The notes under the pieces are model-generated. The model was not told the origin of the DNA, made no database searches, and saw only the letters and a list, made by a program, of their open reading frames with translations. A DNA stretch of 64,000 bases from Blastopirellula retiformator (lineage in GTDB: Bacteria; Planctomycetota; Planctomycetia; Pirellulales; Pirellulaceae), in NCBI RefSeq assembly GCF_007859755.1, contig NZ_SJPF01000006.1, positions 10-64,009 on the forward strand. The letters are read 5' to 3'. This document shows, piece after piece, positions 57,344-64,000 of the stretch; the stretch's first letter is position 1, and each line of letters opens with the position of its first letter. Position numbers and translations under genes: made by a program.

Positions 57344-58798
57344 ATGATCGCTCGCGTTTTGCTTGGACTTTTGCTGGGACTCGCCTGTTTCTCGCAAACC
57401 CATGCCGACCTGGTGCTGTACAACGTGCCGGGGACGAAGCTGGTTTTCATTCTGCAGGGGCGAGCGACCGTCAATCCTGGGGCGAACGTCACGTTCCGCC
57501 ATCCGACGTTTGGCAATCTCTATATGAATGCCGCGAACGTCAAGATTTACAAAGTTCCGTCGGTCCAATCGCAAGCGGTCAATAAGTTGAGCACCGCCAA
57601 GGCGGCCGGCGACTTGAATGGCTGTCTCGACGCGGCACGTTACGCCCTGAAGATCGGCAAGCTGAATATCTTCTACGACGCGTGTAAGGCGGCCTGGGAA
57701 ATCGATCCCAATGACGACCGAGTGAAAAAGCTGGTCGAAACCAAGCAGGCGATCGACAAGCCGGTGCCGATCGATCCAGCGCAAGAAAAGATCATGCGGG
57801 ACTTCACCAAGAACCGCCAAGATATGAAATTTGTCCGCAGCAAGCACTTCCTGCTCTTGCACGATACGTCGAGCCGAAAGAGCAAACGGGACAACAAGAC
57901 CCGGGCCGAAGAGCGTCTGGAACTGCTGGAAACGGTCTACGAAAGTTTCCTGATGAAGTTCTGCCTGGAAGGGGTCGAACTGGAGGTGCCCGACAAGTTA
58001 CTGATGGTGGTGCTGTTTGCCGAACACCGCGAGTACCTGCAGTTCGTCACGCTGCTGGGCCCCGAGCTGGCGTCGGCGGCCGGGTTCTATCATCGACTCG
58101 ACAACGTGGCGGTCTTCTACGATCAAGGGACCGACGAATCGTTCGAGGCGCTCAACTTCATCAGCAAGAAGATCCAAAGCGAGCGGGACGAAATCGTCCG
58201 CCGTAAAATCAGCGGCATGGCCGATGTGATCCGCTTCGCCGATACGCTTAATCTATTGATCGACGTGAAGCGAGAGAACCTCGACATCGAAGTGGTCAGT
58301 CACGAAGCGACTCACCAATTGGCGGCCAATACCGGGCTGATGCCAGAGAACCGCCCGATCCCGACGTGGGCGGCGGAAGGGATGGCGACCTACTTTGAGT
58401 CGCCCAAACAAGCGGCCTGGAGCGGCATTGGCGCCGTCAATTCGGAACGGCTCGGCTGGTACCGCGAACTGGCGCCAATCCGCAGCGTCTCGAACATCGA
58501 CTTTATCGTCAGCGATCAGATCTTCACCCGGGCGGCCAACAACTTCACCACGCTGCACGCCTATGGGCAATCGTGGGCCTTCACCCACTTTCTGATGGAA
58601 AAGCACTTCGACAAGTTGATCGCCTACTATCGCGAACTTGGCAAACTACCCGAGGCGACTCACACCACGCCCGACGAGTTGCAGAAGGCGTTTGACAAAG
58701 TCTTTGGCCAGAACAAACAGGCGCTCGACGCCGAGTGGCGGGCGTACATGCGATCGTTGCGTACTGATTTGGAGGAGACGTTGGCGAAAGCGCGGTAA
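57344..58798 (+). CDS. Secreted DUF1570 (peptidase-MA-like) protein
   Basis: 484 residues. The signal peptide MIARVLLGLLLGLACFSQTHA precedes an N-terminal region and a long helical part. A C-terminal DUF1570 domain contains the zinc-type motif VSHEATHQLAANTG near residue 320. This family is abundant in planctomycetes and resembles gluzincin peptidases. The substrate is unknown. It stands alone before the minus-strand ParDE-like pair. Confidence 0.85.
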   Translation: MIARVLLGLLLGLACFSQTHADLVLYNVPGTKLVFILQGRATVNPGANVTFRHPTFGNLYMNAANVKIYKVPSVQSQAVNKLSTAKAAGDLNGCLDAARYALKIGKLNIFYDACKAAWEIDPNDDRVKKLVETKQAIDKPVPIDPAQEKIMRDFTKNRQDMKFVRSKHFLLLHDTSSRKSKRDNKTRAEERLELLETVYESFLMKFCLEGVELEVPDKLLMVVLFAEHREYLQFVTLLGPELASAAGFYHRLDNVAVFYDQGTDESFEALNFISKKIQSERDEIVRRKISGMADVIRFADTLNLLIDVKRENLDIEVVSHEATHQLAANTGLMPENRPIPTWAAEGMATYFESPKQAAWSGIGAVNSERLGWYRELAPIRSVSNIDFIVSDQIFTRAANNFTTLHAYGQSWAFTHFLMEKHFDKLIAYYRELGKLPEATHTTPDELQKAFDKVFGQNKQALDAEWRAYMRSLRTDLEETLAKAR

Positions 58799-58841
58799 GC
58801 TACCCGAGAATCCGAGCAACAACTAGCCGTTTCGCGATTCA

Positions 58842-59204
58842 CTATAGCTTGCCTCGAAGAATTTCAACTTCGTCCGCCAAGCTTGGAGCCAATTCATTCA
58901 AGCGGCTTGGTATATCACGGTTGCCATGAATTACCGTGAGAACGTAGATCGCTAACTCCGAACGATCACAAACCACCAGATGCCTATTCACGCGATAGAA
59001 TTGGAGTGTCGCAGAAAACTGGGCTTCGTGCCGAAGTAGATCAGGCTGCTCTTTAATCCGGGCCAGGGCAGACTCTAAGTCGTCTAGATATTTTTCGGAT
59101 TGGCGTTTTCCGAAATTAGCGGCTGTGTAGGTTCGAATTTCCGCCAAATCAGCCAGAGCGCGATCAGTGAGGAGTAGCTGAACGTTGCCCGCGTTCCTTT
59201 TCAC
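58842..59204 (-). CDS. ParE/RelE-type toxin
   Basis: 120 residues from a GTG start that overlaps the antitoxin stop (GTGA). The ParE/RelE fold is shown by LLTDRALADLAEIRTYTAAN, KYLDDLESALARIKEQPDLL and the C-terminal RHLVVCDRSELAIYVLTVIHG. ParE poisons gyrase and RelE cleaves mRNA; the sequence alone favours ParE because of the antitoxin type. Looks intact, unlike the split toxin at 21992. Confidence 0.88.
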   Translation of the reverse strand: MKRNAGNVQLLLTDRALADLAEIRTYTAANFGKRQSEKYLDDLESALARIKEQPDLLRHEAQFSATLQFYRVNRHLVVCDRSELAIYVLTVIHGNRDIPSRLNELAPSLADEVEILRGKL

Positions 59205-59455
59205 TGCCGTACCTTCTTGTTGGCAAGCAACTTTCGCAGGTCGCCCTCAAACGGCGTCGTCCTTCCAGCAATCGCGTCCTGATATCCTTCCAGGATCTTG
59301 TCGCGCACTGCCTCGGCCTCTTGCGACACTTTCTGCCGTCGAATGAGATCACGAACAAATTCGCTCGGCGTCGCGAAAAGAGTTCCGTCGCCGCAATTTT
59401 GGTCGACAAATGCACGCAACTCGTCGGTAAGCGACAAATTCAATGAACTAGGCAT
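59201..59455 (-). CDS. ParD-type ribbon-helix-helix antitoxin
   Basis: 84 residues from the ATG at 59455 with AGGAG upstream. The N-terminal MPSSLNLSLTDELRAFVDQN and ATPSEFVRDLIRRQ form a CopG/ParD ribbon-helix-helix; the C-terminal half should bind the toxin. The last 4 nt overlap the toxin start. A tandem 10-bp repeat upstream is the likely operator for autoregulation. Confidence 0.9.
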   Translation of the reverse strand: MPSSLNLSLTDELRAFVDQNCGDGTLFATPSEFVRDLIRRQKVSQEAEAVRDKILEGYQDAIAGRTTPFEGDLRKLLANKKVRQ

Positions 59456-59497
59456 GATCGCTCTCCTTCCCACCTTCCAAGCTAAACGATCGCCCGA

Positions 59498-59517
59498 TAT
59501 TCGTCAATATTCGTCAA
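59498..59517. promoter_or_regulatory. Tandem 10-bp operator for the ParDE-like pair
   Basis: TATTCGTCAA occurs twice head to tail, directly upstream of the antitoxin gene. One helical turn between copies suits two ribbon-helix-helix dimers bound side by side. Confidence 0.65.
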
Positions 59518-59589
59518 ATATCAACCTAAAGAGCGTGAATTCGGACCAGCGACTAAGGTCTAGTCTAACTCGTCGACAGTCGCTGCTCG

Positions 59590-59891
59590 TTACTCCACCA
59601 GCCAAACCCGAGCCACTTTCGTCACCTGAAACCCGCTCGTATCGCCATCCGTTTCTAGCACCAACTTGATCGTTCCGCCGTCTGCTTTTTCGCAAGAGAT
59701 CACCCTGGCGGCAATTGGCTCAGCAGAGGGCTGTAGACTGGCGTCGGTTGGCGCCACTTTGACGGTCACCGGCGGCGCGTTTGGTTTCTTCCTATCGGTC
59801 ATTTGCTTCGCCGTCAGTTCACTTCCTTCGCGGAACATCGTTAGCTCCAGATTGCCGCCGTCGACCAGATCAATATAGCCAGGCGCCCCTT
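59590..59891 (-). pseudogene. 3' part of a secreted protein gene split by an ISAs1-type element
   Basis: This carries the C-terminal 100 or so residues (EGAPGYIDLVDGGNLELTMF...TDGDTSGFQVTKVARVWLVE). Joined to 61162-61858 with one copy of the 10-bp target it gives a continuous 332-residue reading frame. Its own ATG at 59838 is internal and lacks a ribosome-binding site, so it is probably not expressed separately. Confidence 0.85.
59882..59891. repeat. Target site duplication, left copy
   Basis: GGCGCCCCTT, identical to 61152-61161 on the other side of the insertion. A 10-bp duplication fits ISAs1-family elements. Confidence 0.85.
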
Positions 59892-61151
59892 CACGGCGAT
59901 CGCACCATAAATCACGTCGCCAGCAACACTTCCAGCAGATAGGCGTCGTTCCGCCCCGCTTTTAGCCGCTTGTTCTTCACGCCCACCTTGGCCGTTTTGT
60001 TGTTCTTCAAGAGGCTCAAACTCGTTCTTCGCAGCAGGCTGAAGTTGATGTCGGCGTTTCCTTTTCGGATGCGGCTTTGGTCCTCGCCGAACGTTACGTC
60101 GAGTTGCCAATGCAAACTGTTCTCGATGCTCCAGTGACCGCGGACCGCTTCGGCGAAGCGTTTGCCCGTGAGGTATTTGCTAACGATATAGTAGCGGACG
60201 TCGCTTGTCTCTTTGCCGTTTTGCTTGACGATGTTGATCGTCATGCCGATCGCTTTCAACTTCTTCCACTTGCTCGCGTACGGAAAATCATCTGCGTCGA
60301 TCGGGCAGAGATAATAGTAGCGCGACTCTTCGCGGCCATGCCCTTTCTCGTGCGTTTCGTGACGATGGACTTTCAGCTTCTTGAAGTCGACTTCCATCGC
60401 GGCGACGAAGTGATCGCGAATTGCCTGATGCAAGTAACGCTGATTTCCTTTGATCGCCAGGCAATAATCGCCGCCTGCGTCGACGATCTTTGCAGCGATC
60501 TCCTTTTGACAGCCCATCGCGTCGATCGTCACCAAACAGCCGGAAACCTCGATGATTTCGAGCAATTTCGGAATCGCCGTGATCTCATTACTCTTCGCGT
60601 CGGTCGCTACCTGACCCAGGCTCACATGATTAGCGGTCGCCCAGGCGCTGACCATGTGAATCGCCGCCTTGCTGCTGGCGGCGTCGAAACTGCGCCGCAA
60701 CGTCTTGCCGTCGATCGCGATGATTTGTCCGTCGGTAATGTCCTGCAGCGCCGTGATCCAACTCAGCAAACACTTCTCCAACTCGGCCGGCTTGAGCGCG
60801 CCCAGAATCGCGTTGAATCGATCGTGCGAAGGGACGCCGCTGCTCATGTCGAGAAACTTCGAAAGCCACTCCTTCTTATCCTCCGCCCAATCGGCGATGG
60901 CGACAAAATCGTCCGCCCCGCCGAGCACCGCGCAGAGCGACATCGTGACGATGTTGACCAGCGGATAAGTCACCTTCCGCGTGCGCGGATCGGTCAGGTC
61001 GGCAAAGTGCTGTTGAATCGAAGCGGCCGAAGAAGACATGCGGAAGACCTCCCTGCAAAGCGAACGCCTGGCGGCGAAACGGACGTCGCGAAATCGCCAA
61101 GACGTATTTGCCGGATTATCGCAGATTGCCCATCATGGCGCAATCGCCGTG
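59892..61151. mobile_element. Complete ISAs1-type insertion sequence (1,260 bp)
   Basis: The element is bounded by inverted ends CACGGCGATCGCACCATAA (left) and CACGGCGATTGCGCCATGA (right, complement) and a 10-bp duplication of GGCGCCCCTT. It encodes one intact transposase on the minus strand. It interrupts a secreted-protein gene. Confidence 0.9.
59912..61039 (-). CDS. ISAs1 family DDE transposase
   Basis: 375 residues. The N-terminal region MSSSAASIQQHFADLTDPRT and LCAVLGGADDFVAIADWAED is the ISAs1-associated domain; the DDE domain follows with IAIDGKTLRRS, LVTIDAMGCQKEIA and GHWSIENSLHWQLDVTFGED, which include the acidic residues expected at the active site. No stop or frameshift is seen, so the element is probably active or recently so. 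Confidence 0.93.
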   Translation of the reverse strand: MSSSAASIQQHFADLTDPRTRKVTYPLVNIVTMSLCAVLGGADDFVAIADWAEDKKEWLSKFLDMSSGVPSHDRFNAILGALKPAELEKCLLSWITALQDITDGQIIAIDGKTLRRSFDAASSKAAIHMVSAWATANHVSLGQVATDAKSNEITAIPKLLEIIEVSGCLVTIDAMGCQKEIAAKIVDAGGDYCLAIKGNQRYLHQAIRDHFVAAMEVDFKKLKVHRHETHEKGHGREESRYYYLCPIDADDFPYASKWKKLKAIGMTINIVKQNGKETSDVRYYIVSKYLTGKRFAEAVRGHWSIENSLHWQLDVTFGEDQSRIRKGNADINFSLLRRTSLSLLKNNKTAKVGVKNKRLKAGRNDAYLLEVLLAT

Positions 61152-61858
61152 GGCGCCCCTTCCTTGGTGCTGCGGGCCGAGTGGACGGCGAGTTGTTTAT
61201 CGCGAAACGCTTCCAGGCTTTCGTCATCCAGATACACATGCCAGGCGACGCGGGTCTTTCCCTCCCCTACTCCATGCGTTTTCGTGCGCAGTTTGTCGCC
61301 GAGCTTGATGTCGGCGAAGGTCGCCGGCTTGCCGTTTTTCCAGAACTTGGTTTCGTTCTCGGTATCGAGGAATAGTCCTTCCTGGCGGATGAAGCTTTTG
61401 TTTCCCTTCGCCCAGGTGAAGCCGATCCGTTTCTTCTCTGGATCGATGCTCTCAACAAAGAAGTACTCTTTGTGCCCACGGAGCATGTTCATTTCGTCTT
61501 GGATATACGTGAGCCAATACCATTGGCCCTGTTGGTTCGGATGCAGCCGAAAGATGGCCCGCTCGCCGATTTTGAAATCGGCCAGTTCGCCATTGGTCGC
61601 ATGGTGCAGCATCTCGGCATACGGCATCACGGCGAAGGAATAGATCTTGCCGTCCCCTTCCGAGCGAAATGTGCCGGTTCGCGTCTTCAGGTCGACGCTG
61701 ACCAGTTCGCCCCACATCCGCCGCATCGTCTCAAACGGCACGATCACTTTGCCAGGCGTGATGACTCGCTCCGCCTTCTTCTCCTCGGCTTGCAAAGTGA
61801 GGGGCGAAAACGACAGTCCAAGGACGGACAGTAACAGCAAGAGGCGCAGTGCAGACAT
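61133..61858 (-). pseudogene. 5' part of a secreted protein gene split by an ISAs1-type element
   Basis: From the ATG at 61858, MSALRLLLLLSVLGLSFSPL gives a signal peptide. About 232 residues of the original protein follow (VFETMRRM-type text here reads VIVPFETMRRMWGELVSVDL). The last five codons before the stop at 61133 (TAIAP) come from the insertion end. The native C-terminus lies at 59590-59891. The family is not recognised. Confidence 0.85.
61152..61161. repeat. Target site duplication, right copy
   Basis: GGCGCCCCTT, the second copy of the duplicated target of the ISAs1-type element. Confidence 0.85.
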
Positions 61859-62020
61859 GGCGAAGTCCCCAAGGAAAGAGGCGGCGGGCATGGGTGTGGA
61901 GAGAGTCTGGCAGGCGTCGTGCGGCAAACGCACGGCGTTCTCAGGGGGCTGTTATATACCGACCGCCAGCGCAGGGCGCGAAAACAGAGGCGCCCGCGAT
62001 CAAAATGCCCAGAGCGAGTC

Positions 62021-62545
62021 TTATTCGGCCAGTTCCGCTTCGGCGATTCGCTGGGTCAGGTAACGCAGCAAATCTCGAATCGAGATCACCGCGGTAACCC
62101 GGCCGTCGACGTCGATGACCGGCAAGTGCCGATAATGACCGACATCCATCTGATGCACAGCAAAGGTGATCGGCGTGCTCTGATCGACCGTTTGCGGATC
62201 AGGCGTCATGAACTTCGAGATTGGCTCGGCCAGATGATCCCGATAGTCGGGGCCCACGCGGATGAGCGCGTCTCGTTCGCTGAAGATGCCAATCGGGCGA
62301 TGGTGGTCATCGGTGATAACCACCGCCCCAATCGCATTGGTCGACAAGACCGTCAGCACGTCCCCCAGCGGCGCATCGGGGGAAGAGGTTAGCGGCATCT
62401 TCATCGGCAACTTTTTGATCGTGTCGCGCGAGAGCGCCGCCTCGACGCTGTTTTTCGGACTAGGCTCCAGGGCAAGCGGCTGTCCGCACGCTTCGCACTG
62501 GTCGGCACCTTGATAATTTTCTGCGCCGCAGGCGAGACAATACAT
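62021..62545 (-). CDS. Zinc-ribbon CBS-pair protein
   Basis: 174 residues from MYCLACGAENYQGADQCEACG, a ribbon with two CxxC pairs. It is followed by two CBS domains (PLGDVLTVLSTNAIGAVVITDDHHRPIGIFSERD and the second around FAVHQMDVGHYRHLPVIDVDG). CBS pairs bind adenine nucleotides. It starts 2 nt after the korB-like stop, suggesting translational coupling and a possible link to that enzyme; the link is inference. Confidence 0.83.
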   Translation of the reverse strand: MYCLACGAENYQGADQCEACGQPLALEPSPKNSVEAALSRDTIKKLPMKMPLTSSPDAPLGDVLTVLSTNAIGAVVITDDHHRPIGIFSERDALIRVGPDYRDHLAEPISKFMTPDPQTVDQSTPITFAVHQMDVGHYRHLPVIDVDGRVTAVISIRDLLRYLTQRIAEAELAE

Positions 62546-62547
62546 CG

Positions 62548-63567
62548 TTATTCCACCGTCCAGGTGTCTCCGGAGTTGAACAATTTGTCGAGGTCCCCTT
62601 CCCCTTTCTCGGCTCGGGCTTGGGCGACTTGCTCGTTCAGCAAGTCGTCGTAGCGCGGAGCGTCGACGCACCGCAGCACGCCGATCGGTTCGGGGAATTC
62701 AGGATAGCGCATTCGGCTTAGCAAATAAGCGAGGGTCGGCTGGGTAGCCTGTTCGTCGTGGAACAGCAGATCGTCCTCGGTGATCCCTTTACCAAGTTCG
62801 ACCACCTCGGGATGCATGCCGTTCAGGCGAATTCCCTTGTCTCTATTCTTGCCGAAAATGAGCGGCTTTCCATGCTCAATTTCAATAACATTATCGGCTT
62901 TCACCGCTTTGTCGGTTGCGTACTTATAGGCGCCGTCGTTGAAAACGTTGCAGTTCTGATAAACCTCGACGAACGAAACGCCAGGATGCTCAGCGGCTCG
63001 CTTCAGAGTGTCGGCCAGATGCTTGATGTGAACGTCAATCGAGCGGGCGACAAAGGTCGCTTCGCAACCAATAGCCAGCGAAAGCGGGCTCATAGGGTTG
63101 TCGATCGAGCCCATCGGCGTGCTCTTGGTCACCTTGCCCAGTTCCGACGTTGGTGAATACTGCCCCTTGGTAAGGCCGTAAATCCGATTGTTGAACAGGA
63201 CGATGTTCAGGTTCACGTTACGACGCACCGCGTGCATAAAGTGATTGCCGCCGATGCTTAGCGCGTCGCCGTCGCCGGTGATGACGAAGACGTTCAGGTC
63301 GGGCCGGCAGCTCTTGATGCCGGTCGCAAACGCGGGGGCGCGACCATGGATGCTGTGCATGCCGTAAGTGTTCATGTAGTACGGAAAGCGGCTGCTGCAG
63401 CCGATGCCGGAGACGAACACGGTCTTCTCGCGCGGCCACCCCAAGGTCGCCATCACTTTCTTCATTTGCGCGAGAATCGAATAGTCGCCGCATCCGGGGC
63501 ACCACCGCACGTCCTGATCGCTGCCGTAGTCGCCAGGCTTGAGGACGGGAAGTTCGACGGAAGCCAT
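62548..63567 (-). CDS. korB: 2-oxoacid:ferredoxin oxidoreductase, beta subunit
   Basis: 339 residues. The thiamine-diphosphate-binding subunit shows WCPGCGDYSILAQMKK, IGCSSRFPYYMNTYGMHSIHG, FVITGDGDALSIGGNHFMHA and NNRIYGLTKGQYSPTSELG. The KorB subtype (2-oxoglutarate) is likely from the alpha-beta layout and motif text, but pyruvate or other 2-oxoacids cannot be excluded. It lies about 70 nt downstream of the alpha-subunit gene on the same strand. Confidence 0.92.
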   Translation of the reverse strand: MASVELPVLKPGDYGSDQDVRWCPGCGDYSILAQMKKVMATLGWPREKTVFVSGIGCSSRFPYYMNTYGMHSIHGRAPAFATGIKSCRPDLNVFVITGDGDALSIGGNHFMHAVRRNVNLNIVLFNNRIYGLTKGQYSPTSELGKVTKSTPMGSIDNPMSPLSLAIGCEATFVARSIDVHIKHLADTLKRAAEHPGVSFVEVYQNCNVFNDGAYKYATDKAVKADNVIEIEHGKPLIFGKNRDKGIRLNGMHPEVVELGKGITEDDLLFHDEQATQPTLAYLLSRMRYPEFPEPIGVLRCVDAPRYDDLLNEQVAQARAEKGEGDLDKLFNSGDTWTVE

Positions 63568-63639
63568 GATTCAATTCCTTCTGGATATCTCTGTGTCTTT
63601 GTATGGTTGGCGGAAAGCGCGTGCGAAAACGGGCCGAGC

Positions 63640-64000
63640 TTACGGCAGCAGCGTCTTCGCTTTCTCGATGATCTCGGTAACGTGGAACGGCTTCCCTTGA
63701 ACCTTGTTCAGCGAGACCGCGTCGACCATGTACTGATTGCGAATCAGCAGCGACAACTGGCCCATGTTCAGTTCTGGGATCAACACCTTTTTGAAGCTCC
63801 CCAAGATCTCGCCCAGGTTCGCCGGGAACGGATTCAGCCAACGCAGATGGGCGTGGCTCACCTTGTGACCTTCGGCTTGCAGCTTGGTCACCGCCGTGCG
63901 GCACGATCCGTAAGGACCGCCCCAGCTAAGCACCAGCAGATCGCCTGACGGTTCGCCCATCACCTCTTGATCGCCAATCAGCTTGGCGACGTTTCGCACC
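63640..64000 (-). CDS. korA: 2-oxoacid:ferredoxin oxidoreductase, alpha subunit (partial)
   Basis: Only the C-terminal end (about 119 residues) is inside the window; the gene continues past the right edge. LLVLSWGGPYGSCRTAVTKLQ, HLRWLNPFPANLGEIL and VLIPELNMGQLSLLIRNQYMVD are the domain II/C-terminal text of KorA. It is the upstream partner of the beta subunit and should supply the rest of the electron-transfer complex. Confidence 0.9.
   Translation of the reverse strand, partial: VRNVAKLIGDQEVMGEPSGDLLVLSWGGPYGSCRTAVTKLQAEGHKVSHAHLRWLNPFPANLGEILGSFKKVLIPELNMGQLSLLIRNQYMVDAVSLNKVQGKPFHVTEIIEKAKTLLP

Overview
The window looks like a chromosomal segment of a Planctomycetes bacterium, most likely a Pirellulaceae member related to Blastopirellula or Bremerella. 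This is inferred from gene content: a TIGR03067-type secreted protein, DUF1570 and NIPSNAP proteins, a Cys-type sulfatase, zinc-ribbon-headed membrane proteins, tandem groEL genes, and many dispersed palindromic intergenic repeats. GC content is moderately high. I saw no tRNA, 16S or 23S rRNA gene; the one RNA gene I can support is RNase P RNA.

Layout. 0-6.8 kb: two small mobile repeats, a secreted hypothetical protein, an RluD-type pseudouridine synthase, a membrane TPR-like protein, a PcrA/UvrD helicase and an alpha/beta hydrolase. 6.9-11.9 kb: a YhaN/YhaO (SbcCD-related) ATPase and phosphoesterase pair in which the phosphoesterase lacks several metal-ligand motifs. 12.2-13.4 kb: a REP-associated tyrosine transposase flanked by inverted repeats, next to a DDE transposase remnant. 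13.6-22 kb: YifB, an M48 peptidase, a NIPSNAP protein, RNase P RNA, small membrane and secreted proteins and a cyclophilin lipoprotein. 21.6-22.5 kb: a toxin-antitoxin pair whose toxin gene is split by a 149-bp mobile element. 23-30 kb: a three-gene glycosyltransferase/flippase-like module, an AI-2E family permease and a low-complexity membrane protein. 30-35 kb: a thioredoxin-like protein, an esterase-like protein, an epimerase remnant and a sulfatase, with GTAG-headed REP-like palindromes between them. 34.9-35.8 kb: a non-coding array of A-tracts and GGTCC motifs containing a 168-bp direct duplication. 35.8-45 kb: miaA, hisE, hisG, a DsbD-like protein, an APH-like kinase and a large secreted metalloprotease. 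45-50 kb: a P-II protein, membrane proteins, YacG, an extradiol dioxygenase-like protein and a Bcr/CflA transporter. 50.3-56.3 kb: a chaperone cluster on the minus strand, groEL(GGM tail)-groES-groEL-dnaJ-grpE-fmdB. 57-64 kb: a DUF1570 protein, a ParDE-like system, a secreted protein split by a complete ISAs1-type element, a CBS protein, and 2-oxoacid:ferredoxin oxidoreductase subunits, the last gene running off the window end.

Mobile DNA is the main theme of the accessory parts. Two families of about 100-155 bp non-autonomous elements with YTAR-type target duplications, a RAYT unit, REP-like palindromes and a 1,260-bp ISAs1-type insertion can all be delimited. Two insertions can be undone on paper to restore exact open frames (a 107-aa toxin and a 332-aa secreted protein). 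Three of the four small-element insertions lie at minus-strand stop codons and supply or preserve the TAG.
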